Shown: positions 7,555 to 16,111, counted from the stretch's first letter. The stretch: 64,000 nt of DNA from Roseibium sediminis (GCF_008711325.1 NZ_VXDB01000006.1:1-64000); one strand, 5' to 3'. The notes: a model not told the origin generated them from the letters alone. Made by a program: numbers and translations.

Positions 7555-7783
7555 TTTCGATCTCCTGCATTTCTTTCAACGCCTTCTGATTAACGGCCTG
7601 CATATCGCGCTTGATATTTGCTTCAGCACCCTTTTTCCCTTCACGATAAACGAAGAGCAACACGGCTGTACTTATCGCCGAGATCAGGCCGGTCCGGCCC
7701 AGATGTCGGTAAGCGAGAATGAATAGGCCGCCCAAGACAATGCCAAATAGCCAGGGCGGTATTAGCTCGAAGAAGTATGTCAT
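7484..7783 (-). CDS. Putative i-spanin (Rz-like inner-membrane protein)
   Basis: The frame is open to 8080, but the start at ATG 7783 follows GGGAG at a good distance and removes an unlikely 99-residue extension that would run into a gene on the other strand. The 99-aa product has one or two N-terminal membrane segments (about residues 8-48) and a charged, helical C-terminal half with an EIENETDSMSDDE stretch. This is the expected form of an Rz-type i-spanin. The o-spanin gene begins inside its end. The nearest endolysin gene is the muramidase about 4.5 kb away, so the lysis genes are split by the fibre cluster. Confidence 0.6.
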   Translation of the reverse strand: MTYFFELIPPWLFGIVLGGLFILAYRHLGRTGLISAISTAVLLFVYREGKKGAEANIKRDMQAVNQKALKEMQEIENETDSMSDDELDADNSPWVRNKN

Positions 7784-7842
7784 TTGCTGTGTCTCCCATA
7801 ACTCCATCAGTCCTGACGCCTTAAAATCAAAATAAAAAGGAT

Positions 7843-7865
7843 AAATCAACTTTACTAGGAATATT
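7843..7865. promoter_or_regulatory. Phage intergenic palindromic motif, site 1
   Basis: On the minus strand this reads ATTCCTAGTAAAGTTGAT, close to the sites at 13403, 27034, 30065, 30530, 33919 and 37048 (loose consensus AAATTCMWCTAATARTTGAA). It lies in the divergent gap between the i-spanin gene and the first plus-strand fibre gene. Function unknown; an operator or promoter element is likely. Confidence 0.4.
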
Positions 7866-7909
7866 ACGCTTGTTATAGGTGGACGAGCTATCTCGGTTTG
7901 GAACCAGCA

Positions 7910-8260
7910 ATGCCAACACCAGCCAAATACAATTGGAAAATCTGGGTGGGGAACACAACCCCGTTGGATCTGCGTTTCCTCGATGCAAACCGAGAACCGT
8001 TTGATCTGACCGGCAGCGATATGATCCTGACAATTTTTCAGGACGGGGAACTCATCAGAAAGTCGAGCGCTGACGGCCATTGGACAATCGATGATCCTGC
8101 AAATGGACGCGCCCGTGTCGTGCTAAACCCGGAAGAAACTCGAAAGCTTCTCTCCGAAGTCTCCCCGACAACCTATGAGATTGAGCGCCATATTGCCGGC
8201 GAGCAAACAACGCTGATGCACGGGCGGATCTGCGTTAAGGGGGGCCAGAACCATGACTAA
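7910..8260 (+). CDS. Phage protein, first gene of the fibre cluster
   Basis: This 116-aa protein (MPTPAKYNWKIWVGNTTPL) looks like an all-beta structural domain, with alternating hydrophobic strands and an immunoglobulin-like feel. I do not know its family. A TTG at 7898 would add four residues (MEPA); I prefer the ATG at 7910, although neither has a strong ribosome site. It is followed by a short gene that overlaps it by 8 bases and by two further plus-strand genes leading to the tail fibre. In related phages small beta proteins in this place are baseplate or fibre accessories, which is the most I would infer. Confidence 0.6.
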   Translation: MPTPAKYNWKIWVGNTTPLDLRFLDANREPFDLTGSDMILTIFQDGELIRKSSADGHWTIDDPANGRARVVLNPEETRKLLSEVSPTTYEIERHIAGEQTTLMHGRICVKGGQNHD

Positions 8261-8423
8261 GATCGCAGTCATCGAGGTTGAGAGCGCTTCCCAACCCACA
8301 ATCATTGAGGTGTCAACTGCCGGCGTGCAGGGACCAAAGGGAGAGGCCGGGACGATCGTGGCCGTATCCGAAACACCTCCGGAGAATGCCGAAGAAGGCA
8401 CCCTCTGGATCGATATCAGCTAA
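8253..8423 (+). CDS. Small collagen-like phage protein (56 aa)
   Basis: An ATG at 8253 sits inside the end of the previous gene (ATGACTAA, 8-base overlap) and opens a 56-codon frame ending TAA at 8421-8423. The product is MTKIAVIEVE at the start, has a G-x-x-G-x-x-G segment (GVQGPKGEAG) typical of short phage collagen-like linkers, and ends GTLWIDIS. Such proteins often precede fibre genes. Translational coupling and tight packing (12 bases to the next start) support it as a real gene. Confidence 0.65.
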   Translation: MTKIAVIEVESASQPTIIEVSTAGVQGPKGEAGTIVAVSETPPENAEEGTLWIDIS

Positions 8424-8435
8424 AGGAACCCGACA

Positions 8436-8855
8436 ATGGCAAATGCGCTTTACACGAAATTCAAGGAAGCAATTCTCAAAGGCGAAATCGACCTGACTTC
8501 CGATACAATCAAGGTCGCCCTGGTTGATACCGGTGGTTACACCTTTGCCGCTACCCACCAGTTTTTGTCGGACATTGGTTCGAACATTCTGGGTACTGCC
8601 CAGACCCTTGCAAACGCTACAGTGACAAATGGCGTTTTCGATGCTGATGACGTGGTGTTCACTGAACAAGCTGCCGGCATAGGCACTCTGGATGCTATCG
8701 AAGCTCTTGTGATCTACAAGGACACAGGTACTGCGGCAACAAGCAATTTGATTGCCTACTACGACACTGCGACCGGCCTTCCGGTTAATCCCAACGGCGG
8801 CGATATCACTATCACCTGGGATGCAGGAGCCAACAAGATTTTCGCCATCGGCTGA
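8436..8855 (+). CDS. Phage structural protein upstream of the fibre
   Basis: This 139-aa protein starts MANALYTKFKEAILKGEIDL and contains VALVDTGGYTF. Proteins of this kind are widespread in phages next to tail-fibre or baseplate genes; the sequence is rich in small residues and predicted beta strands and has no enzyme motif. The start follows AAGGAACCC at good spacing. It is the third gene in the plus-strand fibre cluster and probably contributes a virion surface or fibre-attachment component. The exact role is unknown. Confidence 0.7.
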   Translation: MANALYTKFKEAILKGEIDLTSDTIKVALVDTGGYTFAATHQFLSDIGSNILGTAQTLANATVTNGVFDADDVVFTEQAAGIGTLDAIEALVIYKDTGTAATSNLIAYYDTATGLPVNPNGGDITITWDAGANKIFAIG

Positions 8856-8930
8856 TCGCCAAATCAGAACCATGTCATTGACGCCGTGCTGGAATACCCG
8901 GCGCGGCGTTTTTCTTAGGGGGAGTGAAGC

Positions 8931-11513
8931 GTGGCTGTCAGCATCAAGAGCACTCAGACGTTTGAATGGGCTGGCGGTTATCCGCTCAATTTCTCGCAAG
9001 GGGCAGTTGCAGCTGCAGGCAACTTTGCACTGGTCTATTTTACGACAGGTCCATCCTATGACCCCGCAGCAGTTCTCCCGGTGGTCACATGGGGAAGCAA
9101 GACCGCAACTCTAGTCCACGGCTTCACTAACACCGGGGCTGCAGGCACGATCTGGGTTTACCGAATTGCCAATCCGACTACTGGTACGCTGAGTGTGAGC
9201 CTTGCCAACACCTATATCGGACCCGGCATGGTGTCTGTCTTGTGCCTGGACGGTGTTGATACGGCAAACCCGATCGGGGGAAGCGATACGGACGGCGTGG
9301 CGGCGACAGGTGGCAGCGTCAGCATCAGCCTTACCACGCAGGAACCGAACGGGCTGATCATTCAGTTTGCCATGGGGATATATGACGGGACACCCTCCCT
9401 GACATGGGGCTCTCCGACGGCATCCCTTGTTTTCAGTAGTGATAACCCTGCCAACAGGATTCTGCGGGTATACAAACAGGAGCCCAGCAGTGCAGGTCAG
9501 GTCATATCTGCGACATGGGACAATACCTACAACCAGAATGTCATTTCAGCGCTGGAAGTAAGGCCGTGGACGCTTGTGGAGGACAAGGGCGATACGCTGC
9601 TCGTGCTCATCGGCGGCTCCTATCACGTTGTCCCTTCTGGCGGGCAGCCGATCAAGATTACGCGTTACAATGCGGGTATTGGCCCTACCAGCTACGCCGG
9701 GTGGGCAGTCATACAGGCAGAAAATATCCCTGGGGGCAGCGGCTATAAGCTCCTGTGGTTCAACGCCTCGTCGGGGGCGTACAACGAGTGGACAGTTACG
9801 TCTGCCGGGGGCTATTCCTCACAGGCTGCGCCCACCGATATCAAAGTCCAGGAAGTTTTCTATGGAGTAGACCTCAACGGAGACGGGCAGATCGGAGTGC
9901 CCCAGTTTCTCATTGAGGATAACGGAGACGCGGAACTTTGGCTCATCGGCGACGACTACCATGTGACTGACGCCAACGGGACCAAGATCAAGCTCAAGAG
10001 ATATGGTTCGGGTTTCGGACCAAATTTTGTCCCCGGCTGGACTGTCACTCAGGCAGAACCAAAACCGGGAGGCGGTTACTATATTTTTTGGGCCAAAAAT
10101 GACCTGACCGATTTTGGCGTATGGACGCATGACGCGGCGGGTGTATTTCTGTCAACACAGGTTGTGACGAATGTCGCCCCCTGGGAGGACATATTCAAGG
10201 CAGACTTGAACGGTGACGGGCAGGGAGGCCTAGCCAATTCGCAGGGCATTTCTGTGTCGGCAATAACAACAACGCCGCAAATGGGTGTTCTTGCTGTTCA
10301 TCTGCCTATCGAAGTGGCCTCTGGTGGACACGCCGTCAGCATCACGGCAGGCGTGCCGACAGTTGGCGCTGGGGGCATCTCCGTTTCGCCGTCCGGTCTC
10401 TCGGCGGGCATTGCGGCAGGCGTGCCGACAGTTGGCACTGGGGGCATCTCCGTTTCGCCGTCCGGTCTCTCGGCGGGCATTGCGGCAGGCGTGCCGACAG
10501 TTGGCACTGGGGGCATCTCCGTTTCGCCGTCCGGTCTCTCGACGGGCATTGCGGCAGGCGTGCCGGCAGTTGGCGCTGGGGGCATCTCTGTTTCGCCGTC
10601 AGGTCTCTCGGCGAGCATCACGGCAGGCGTGCCGACAGTTGGCACTGGGGGCATCTCCGTTTCGCCGTCCGGTCTCTCGGCGGGCATTGCGGCAGGCGTG
10701 CCGACAGTTGGCACTGGGGGCATCTCCGTTTCGCCGTCCGGTCTCTCGACGGGCATTGCGGCAGGCGTGCCGGCAGTTGGCGCTGGGGGCATCTCTGTTT
10801 CGCCGTCAGGTCTCTCGGCGAGCATCACGGCAGGCGTGCCGGCAGTTGGTGTTGGAGCAGTCTCCGCTTCGCCGTCCGGTCTCTCGGCGGGCATCACGGC
10901 AGGCGTGCCGACAGTCGGCACTGGGGGCATCTCCGTTTCGCCCTCTGGTCTCTCGGTCAATTTCGCGACTGGGCAACTCACTCTAGAGGTGGGGGGCACA
11001 GGGATCGTCTCAAACGGCCTTGCCTCAACGATCATATGCGGTGAGCCGAATGTATCAATTTACGTGTCAGTGCAAGGCGGCTTCTATGCGATAGAAACTG
11101 GCAGCGTCAAAATCAGTTTGAACGTCAGCCAACTCGGCGAGCCTTCCAAAATACTACTAGGCCAAGCGGACATATCTGTAGGCGGTGTCGCCATTCGACC
11201 CGGTTCAATAGCATCTCCCATTCTACTCGGCTCGACCTATGTGGGACGTGTAATCTCAGTTCTCGGATTACATCTGTCACCGACCGTCGGTGTTCCGGTA
11301 GTCGCGCCTGGAGCGGTGACGCTGCAGCCGGGGCAACTCGTTGTTCCCTCGGATTTCGGCGGCATAGTTGTGCGTGGCGGCGAATACTCGGGGCCGCTTT
11401 TCACATTCAAAGACGGCGAATGGCAGCCCTATGAGATGAAAGTCTTCAAAAACGGGGCGTGGGTGCATGCGAGAATAAAACGTCGCGTTGGCGATGAATG
11501 GGTCGATGTTTAA
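8931..11513 (+). CDS. Repeat-bearing phage tail fibre protein
   Basis: This 860-aa protein starts at GTG behind GGGGGAG. Residues 1-210 form a beta-rich domain. Two tryptophan-rich modules follow (about 217-300 and 325-425), each resembling the W_rich_C type, with DLNGDGQ calcium-loop-like motifs at about 313 and 424. Nine 23-residue tandem repeats (AGVPTVGTGGISVSPSGLS plus four residues) span about 473-679. A glycine-rich region and a small tail ending RVGDEWVDV complete it. The protein is probably a host-binding fibre with the repeat region as a stalk. Its TAA overlaps the stop of the convergent tail-tube paralog, so the genes abut tail to tail. Confidence 0.75.
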   Translation: MAVSIKSTQTFEWAGGYPLNFSQGAVAAAGNFALVYFTTGPSYDPAAVLPVVTWGSKTATLVHGFTNTGAAGTIWVYRIANPTTGTLSVSLANTYIGPGMVSVLCLDGVDTANPIGGSDTDGVAATGGSVSISLTTQEPNGLIIQFAMGIYDGTPSLTWGSPTASLVFSSDNPANRILRVYKQEPSSAGQVISATWDNTYNQNVISALEVRPWTLVEDKGDTLLVLIGGSYHVVPSGGQPIKITRYNAGIGPTSYAGWAVIQAENIPGGSGYKLLWFNASSGAYNEWTVTSAGGYSSQAAPTDIKVQEVFYGVDLNGDGQIGVPQFLIEDNGDAELWLIGDDYHVTDANGTKIKLKRYGSGFGPNFVPGWTVTQAEPKPGGGYYIFWAKNDLTDFGVWTHDAAGVFLSTQVVTNVAPWEDIFKADLNGDGQGGLANSQGISVSAITTTPQMGVLAVHLPIEVASGGHAVSITAGVPTVGAGGISVSPSGLSAGIAAGVPTVGTGGISVSPSGLSAGIAAGVPTVGTGGISVSPSGLSTGIAAGVPAVGAGGISVSPSGLSASITAGVPTVGTGGISVSPSGLSAGIAAGVPTVGTGGISVSPSGLSTGIAAGVPAVGAGGISVSPSGLSASITAGVPAVGVGAVSASPSGLSAGITAGVPTVGTGGISVSPSGLSVNFATGQLTLEVGGTGIVSNGLASTIICGEPNVSIYVSVQGGFYAIETGSVKISLNVSQLGEPSKILLGQADISVGGVAIRPGSIASPILLGSTYVGRVISVLGLHLSPTVGVPVVAPGAVTLQPGQLVVPSDFGGIVVRGGEYSGPLFTFKDGEWQPYEMKVFKNGAWVHARIKRRVGDEWVDV
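10347..10967 (+). repeat. Nine tandem 69-bp repeats inside the fibre gene
   Basis: Each unit starts GCAGGCGTGCCG and encodes 23 residues, keeping frame. Units 2-4 (10416-10622) and 5-7 (10623-10829) look identical base for base, including their internal variants, so a 207-bp block has been duplicated recently. Copy number is therefore likely to vary between isolates. The repeat composition also leaves long stop-free frames on both strands, which are not genes. Confidence 0.9.
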
Positions 11514-12256
11514 TATGCTACTTGGGTGAGGTGGTAGAAGGGACTGTCGAAGTCCTTTTTCCGAACGTTTACGTCAAATTGGACGGAAACCCACTGGTCG
11601 CTCTTAAAGTCAAATGACCCTCGCGGCGTCAGGTCCACTTCAGGAAAGAAAACATTCCATACCGGACCAATGGGATTTGTTCCGATATATCGGATCGCTC
11701 CGGTAACCAGCTTGGGCGCCGGTTGGACTGATACAGAATCTGACGCCGAAACACTGAAAATGACCTTGATCATCTCCCCATTGTTCAGGTCATTCGCAGT
11801 CTCAAGTATGCGGAATCGAGCCTGCGAATAATTTATTTCAATGTTGCCGTCGACCGGAACGGTGTTCACACCTTGTTTCAATACAACACTGACTGCGTGT
11901 CTCAACCCTGCAGGATTGACGCTCGAACCAAGCTGGTAGAAATGACCCCGACGCACTGTGAAGGTTTCTTCATAAGGTCCCCCGGAAGTTTGCCCACTCA
12001 TGTCCGGGGTTGATGTGGACCATAATCCTATGTTCTCGATCGCCAAATTGTCTGTTGCGATCGAGAGGGAGATCTTGTCTTGAACCACCACCGGGGGGAG
12101 TTCAACGCGTTTCCCGTCATAGGACGTGGATCGCTTCCGTGTTTCCATCTTTCGATCCAGAGAGAAACCCGGAGTGTTGCCCAGATACAATTCGCCTGGT
12201 GAAGAATACTCCTTGAAATAGACTTCTCCGCGCCCGACAACGAGTTGATCGGTCAT
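11510..12256 (-). CDS. Tail-tube-like protein, second paralog
   Basis: This 248-aa protein aligns along its length with the product of 26239-27015: both have VGRGEV-F near the start, a YLGNTPGFSL-like segment, and a PRGSFDFKSDQW versus PNGDLNLKGDEW segment near the end. The family is the tail tube (gpV-like) fold. Its place beside the endolysin and fibre genes, far from the tail-tube position, suggests a different role such as a tail-tip ring or decoration. It overlaps the muramidase gene by 4 bases (ATGA) and shares stop-codon bases with the convergent fibre gene. Confidence 0.65.
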   Translation of the reverse strand: MTDQLVVGRGEVYFKEYSSPGELYLGNTPGFSLDRKMETRKRSTSYDGKRVELPPVVVQDKISLSIATDNLAIENIGLWSTSTPDMSGQTSGGPYEETFTVRRGHFYQLGSSVNPAGLRHAVSVVLKQGVNTVPVDGNIEINYSQARFRILETANDLNNGEMIKVIFSVSASDSVSVQPAPKLVTGAIRYIGTNPIGPVWNVFFPEVDLTPRGSFDFKSDQWVSVQFDVNVRKKDFDSPFYHLTQVAY

Positions 12257-13392
12257 AGCCGTCCCTCCCGATAAGCATCAAATTGGGCGCGGATGATTTG
12301 ATAAGCGACGACGACGATCAGCATTCCTGCTAGGGCAACGATGAGTTGCGGGGAAAGGTTTAGCAAAGAGTTCCATAAAATATTGAATTTTCCGACGCCA
12401 GAAATGAGGTCGTCGATGTCTCCGCTACCCTCCCACACTGCGCTAAGCCCGCTGGTGGTGAACAGGCCGTATCCGATGCGCTTTAATATCTTGAGGGGTT
12501 TAGTGACAGGCAAATCGTCCAAAGCAGACGGCACTGGTTTGGCCCGCGGAGCGGCCACGTCGCGCTTTCGGGATTGTTTCAACGCCACGATCAATCCGAT
12601 GGTTGGTCTGCCGGTCACCGGCAGCGCATTGTCTGCCTGGAATGCCATGATGGCACCACGGGTTTTAGAGCCAATGATGCCATCCGGCTTCCCCACCTCC
12701 GGATATCCGCGAAGATCGAGAAGAACCTGAATTGTTTTCGCCATGTCGTTGTCTTGCAGGACGATTTTGTCCCCTTTCCAGACAGTATCTTTGATCCGAC
12801 CCCACTTCTCGTAAGCTGCTTTCAATCGACCATGATAATTGTGTTTTGCATATAGTTTGCCGTTGTAGCCCCGAGCAAACGCCTTCCAATCATGATTGCG
12901 AAGATGGTGGTCAAGCCTGGTTGCGAGAATGAAGTTGAGCGTGGCCTCAAGATGTACGTCCTCGTTGTTCTTGAATTCCACGACCATGGATTCGACGGAA
13001 GAGAATCCCGCCAGTTCGTAGTTCTCCCCCAGAATTTGACCGAGCCCCCAAGACGCAGACAACAGGGCCGCATTGGCGTTGATTTTCATTGCCCGGATTA
13101 GAGTAGGGTAGGAATCGGACGGATAGGGTTTTTCCCCCCAATTCCGATAGGCCAATCCCTGCCTGACAGCCTCATCCCGCTCGGCCCCACTGAGGTTGCG
13201 GAAGAACCTGTGTGGTTCGAAAAGCATCTTGGGGCGCCCGTAGGTGTCGAAGCCATATCCGGCAGCCTCCACGTCAATCACGGCGTGGATCTCATCTTCA
13301 CCAACTCCCAACAACGCACCCATTCTGGGAAGGTCTAAATCGTCAAGATGTAGGGCTGCACCTACGAAGGAGTCCATTTGAGGCAAAAGCAT
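12253..13392 (-). CDS. Phage endolysin: N-acetylmuramidase with peptidoglycan-binding domain and membrane anchor
   Basis: This protein of about 379 residues has an N-acetylmuramidase (DUF3380) catalytic domain at about 35-190, including MLFEPHRFF, SASWGLGQILGENY and the FARGYNG motif. A PG_binding_1 repeat follows (about 215-270, IQVLLDLRGYPE then DGIIGSKTRGAIMAFQ). A hydrophobic segment near the C-terminus (about 345-370) suggests membrane attachment, an unusual end for a soluble endolysin. It would cut the glycan backbone of peptidoglycan during lysis. The ATG at 13392 has AGGAG six bases upstream; a GTG just before it is less likely. It lies between the tail-tip gene and a tail-tube paralog. 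Confidence 0.8.
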   Translation of the reverse strand: MLLPQMDSFVGAALHLDDLDLPRMGALLGVGEDEIHAVIDVEAAGYGFDTYGRPKMLFEPHRFFRNLSGAERDEAVRQGLAYRNWGEKPYPSDSYPTLIRAMKINANAALLSASWGLGQILGENYELAGFSSVESMVVEFKNNEDVHLEATLNFILATRLDHHLRNHDWKAFARGYNGKLYAKHNYHGRLKAAYEKWGRIKDTVWKGDKIVLQDNDMAKTIQVLLDLRGYPEVGKPDGIIGSKTRGAIMAFQADNALPVTGRPTIGLIVALKQSRKRDVAAPRAKPVPSALDDLPVTKPLKILKRIGYGLFTTSGLSAVWEGSGDIDDLISGVGKFNILWNSLLNLSPQLIVALAGMLIVVVAYQIIRAQFDAYREGRL

Positions 13393-13402
13393 CACGCTCT
13401 CC

Positions 13403-13424
13403 TAAAATCAACTAGAATAGGAAC
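13403..13424. promoter_or_regulatory. Phage intergenic palindromic motif, site 2
   Basis: On the minus strand this reads TTCCTATTCTAGTTGATTTT just upstream of the endolysin ribosome site. It matches the other intergenic phage sites at most positions. A partial second copy (TTTCCACTTTAT) lies a little further upstream at about 13432-13443. Confidence 0.4.
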
Positions 13425-13450
13425 AATAGCATATAAAGTGGAAATATAAA

Positions 13451-15673
13451 TTACAAAGAGCGCGTCAGCGGAAAGTCATATTTCTGGTGAGAAGCCAAGC
13501 CGTCCCGGTAGGATTCCACCTCGACGCGAAGGGCTCCTACAAGGTCAGTATCAGCAGCTCCGAAGTTGAGGAAATTGTCAGAGATACCCGTGATCGACCG
13601 AAGAAGGGTGTTGGAGCTATTGTAGAACCTGACATTGTAAGTGACGCCGATTTCAGGGCCAACGTTGGCTTCCCAATGTCCGGTCGGGAAATCTTCCTGG
13701 GTAATCCGATCCCGGTGTGTCCATTGAAGCTGAAAGTCCCCGGTAAATGGGGGAGCGTTGAAACATGGCGTCCATGCCCCGCCGCCATGAACAACAAAGA
13801 GGGCTCCCGGTGGATATGGGCGTGCTTGCCGACCGCTGAGAAGCAGACTGGTGGTTGCTGCTAGATCAGGATCAAGTGATCCGGCGCTTGTTTGAGAGAG
13901 CAGCTTCACCTCTATCGTTTCGCCTGCAGCATACTCAACTTCATCAGATGCGATATTTCCGTCGATGAAGAAAATGGGGCTATTGTGCGGATGCTCCTGA
14001 GGGATCGTATCTAGGCAGCCACGGCTAACATCCATGGTGCCGGAAATGCCGTCCGCATTATAGGTGATGTTGGTTACCCCCATGAATTCGTCACCGATTT
14101 GGATGAGATCGGTGCTTTCGATCAGGCTCAAATCCTGGCCGCTGTCAAAGGTGATTGTGCCGTTATAATAACTCAGTGCCCCGACAGATCTGCAATACGG
14201 CGCGAAACCCTTCCCACCATGGTTTGCAAAAGATCCGCCATCCGGTCGGCTGCGGATGATGTATGATAGAGCCTGATTGTCACTTCGTCCGGCGACGGTC
14301 GAAAGGGCCGCGGACGTATTTGTCACATAGGCCAGGTTTGCTTCGCTTAGTGTCCTGATCATGTCGTAATATGTGGCTTCTCGGATGAGCTTCGCATCAA
14401 TCGCGGATGGACCGTTCAAGGGTGGCTCCCAGGTCGACGGTTCTGGTGCTACGAATGAGACGGACGGCATTCCAAAGACATCCAGAGACGCCTCGATTGT
14501 TATTTTGCCATCGGTGAATGTGGAATCGGTAACTTTGCCTGCGCGCAATACAAGGTTGTTGATCCCACGGTCAGGAGCACTAATCCGGAAAACCGCACCC
14601 GGGTATACTCGCCACGCCCTCCTGTCGAGGGTTACAGTATACCGGTTTGCGCTGGCTGCAGTGGCCTTCAAGTCTCTTTGTGCGATGCGTGCAGCAAGTT
14701 CCTGAGTGGGAATACCAAGATAGCTCACGCTGCTTGATTTGACGCCCTCCGTGGCCTGCATCAGCGCTAGGTTCTGGGCTCTGACCTGCAAATCTTCATT
14801 CTTTATCGGGTCATGATATCGAACCACGATTTCGCTGACGGCATCCGTGAGTGCTGCTGTTTCGCTTTTGTTGATCGAGAGCAGCCCGGAGTTGTAGTCG
14901 AATAAGGGGAGGTCGCCGACATTGTAGTCGTCTCTGATCAGCTTCAGATCAATCAAACCTGTTTCTCGATTCAGATAAATTGCACCCCCTATATGATCAA
15001 GTATTTCCTGAATGAAATCACGTAAACTCTGTTGTCTTTTCCATGGAATGCATAGACCAAAACCTTCATTGTATAGTGTGCGGGCAGCTTCCAACCAAAC
15101 AGTGTCTGCAATACGGGATTTATCAAAGCCTCGGCCCCATTTCTTATTGGTAATGACCTCATAAAGTATGTGGGCCGGGTTCATGGCCTTGATTGCGGAA
15201 TTGGCGAGCCAGATGGTGACGTAGGTCGGTTGCCACACCTGATCATCTTGCCAACCCTTTTCCGTCCGTCGAACACGGAATTCCCAAGACTTTGGGTATG
15301 GGTTGATGGCGCATATCATGCCGTCGAAAATGGCGGTCACCACTCCGCGAAAGTCCGGCATATCGCCGCCAAGCATGTTTTTGAACCAAGCAGGATAAAT
15401 TTGGTCCGGAGCACCCATCTGAACGGTCAGGGTTCCATCCACTCCGCCCTCACCATCTTCGCCGCCAAAAACTGAGGCTGCCCGAATGTTGGTTGTTCCG
15501 TTCCCTTTTACTGTTTCGCTATAGGGCTCAGATTGCCCTTCAAGAGTCGGCCAAACGTTTTTGTCACCAACCTTGATATTCACGATCTCGTCAATGGGGC
15601 CAACGCCAAGCCCCATTTGCATTGTCATGAAATACCGATAACCGATGATCTGGGATGAATTCTTACTAGCCAC
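13451..15673 (-). CDS. Phage tail tip / host-specificity protein (J-like)
   Basis: This 740-aa protein starts at a GTG overlapping the previous gene by 8 bases. The N-terminal part (YFMTMQMGLGVGPIDEIVNIKVGDK) and the region with LDHIGGAIYLNRETGLIDLKLIR are typical of tail-hub proteins of siphoviruses that follow a short membrane-like gene and a DUF2163 gene. It should form the central hub at the end of the tail and contact the host surface. The C-terminal 200 residues look like fibronectin-like beta domains. The family assignment is firm as a tail-tip protein; receptor contact is inferred. Confidence 0.8.
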   Translation of the reverse strand: MASKNSSQIIGYRYFMTMQMGLGVGPIDEIVNIKVGDKNVWPTLEGQSEPYSETVKGNGTTNIRAASVFGGEDGEGGVDGTLTVQMGAPDQIYPAWFKNMLGGDMPDFRGVVTAIFDGMICAINPYPKSWEFRVRRTEKGWQDDQVWQPTYVTIWLANSAIKAMNPAHILYEVITNKKWGRGFDKSRIADTVWLEAARTLYNEGFGLCIPWKRQQSLRDFIQEILDHIGGAIYLNRETGLIDLKLIRDDYNVGDLPLFDYNSGLLSINKSETAALTDAVSEIVVRYHDPIKNEDLQVRAQNLALMQATEGVKSSSVSYLGIPTQELAARIAQRDLKATAASANRYTVTLDRRAWRVYPGAVFRISAPDRGINNLVLRAGKVTDSTFTDGKITIEASLDVFGMPSVSFVAPEPSTWEPPLNGPSAIDAKLIREATYYDMIRTLSEANLAYVTNTSAALSTVAGRSDNQALSYIIRSRPDGGSFANHGGKGFAPYCRSVGALSYYNGTITFDSGQDLSLIESTDLIQIGDEFMGVTNITYNADGISGTMDVSRGCLDTIPQEHPHNSPIFFIDGNIASDEVEYAAGETIEVKLLSQTSAGSLDPDLAATTSLLLSGRQARPYPPGALFVVHGGGAWTPCFNAPPFTGDFQLQWTHRDRITQEDFPTGHWEANVGPEIGVTYNVRFYNSSNTLLRSITGISDNFLNFGAADTDLVGALRVEVESYRDGLASHQKYDFPLTRSL

Positions 15674-15866
15674 GTTTCATTTCCTCCCGAGCTATAGCAA
15701 CAACTTTCTGGGCATTTGGATCCCCGGTTGCCTCGATGACTTCAGTCGGCAGGCCTTCTGAAAGAAAAGTGTTCCAGTCCAGATTATGTTGATTGAAGAA
15801 CCGACGAGCGCCCCTCGAACACATTCTGGCCGCTCGAACATGCCGCATTTCAATTGTCACGGTCAT
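15666..15866 (-). CDS. Small phage tail-assembly protein (66 aa)
   Basis: This short basic protein (MTVTIEMRHVRAARMCSRGARR) has an N-terminal stretch with a potential DNA- or protein-binding helix and an acidic C-terminal half. It overlaps its neighbours by 4 and 8 bases, so it is embedded in the tail operon. Comparable small proteins occur just before the tail-tip gene in related alphaproteobacterial prophages. I cannot give a function; a role in tail-tip assembly is plausible. Confidence 0.65.
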   Translation of the reverse strand: MTVTIEMRHVRAARMCSRGARRFFNQHNLDWNTFLSEGLPTEVIEATGDPNAQKVVAIAREEMKRG

Positions 15867-16102
15867 TTCTTACCTCCGCCCTTCACTTTGATTGGGGAGG
15901 TACGGAAGTTTCCATACCAAACCACAAAGAAGTCCGGCGCGTTGCAGTCCCCAAAATAGACAGCTTCCGGCGTTCCTTCTTCAAACTGGGGGAAATCGAA
16001 ATCCTCAAACGTCGCGGCATCAGGGGCCTTTTGTTTCGGTGCGAGAAGTAGCTGAATCGCATAACTTGCGACCAACATCGCAATTGCCCAAATGAAGTTC
16101 AT
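15863..16102 (-). CDS. Small phage tail-tip membrane-like protein (79 aa)
   Basis: The first 20 residues are hydrophobic (IWAIAMLVASYAIQLLLAPK) and the remainder holds the FPQFEEGTPEAVYFGD segment, common in small proteins that precede J-like hub genes in siphoviruses; related tail-tip proteins have the same hydrophobic start. It may guide tail-tip assembly or DNA passage through the inner membrane. It overlaps the next gene by 4 bases and follows the DUF2163 gene by 9. Confidence 0.65.
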   Translation of the reverse strand: MNFIWAIAMLVASYAIQLLLAPKQKAPDAATFEDFDFPQFEEGTPEAVYFGDCNAPDFFVVWYGNFRTSPIKVKGGGKK

Positions 16103-16111
16103 GGATACCTC

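Noticed and set aside
10347-10967. CRISPR-like periodic repeats
   Set aside because: Units are contiguous with no spacers and encode protein repeats in frame.
10285-11035. Long open frames on both strands across the fibre repeats (10285-10986 plus, 10298-11035 minus)
   Set aside because: They exist because the 69-bp repeat lacks stops in several frames; they have no ribosome site and give arginine- or proline-rich repeats.
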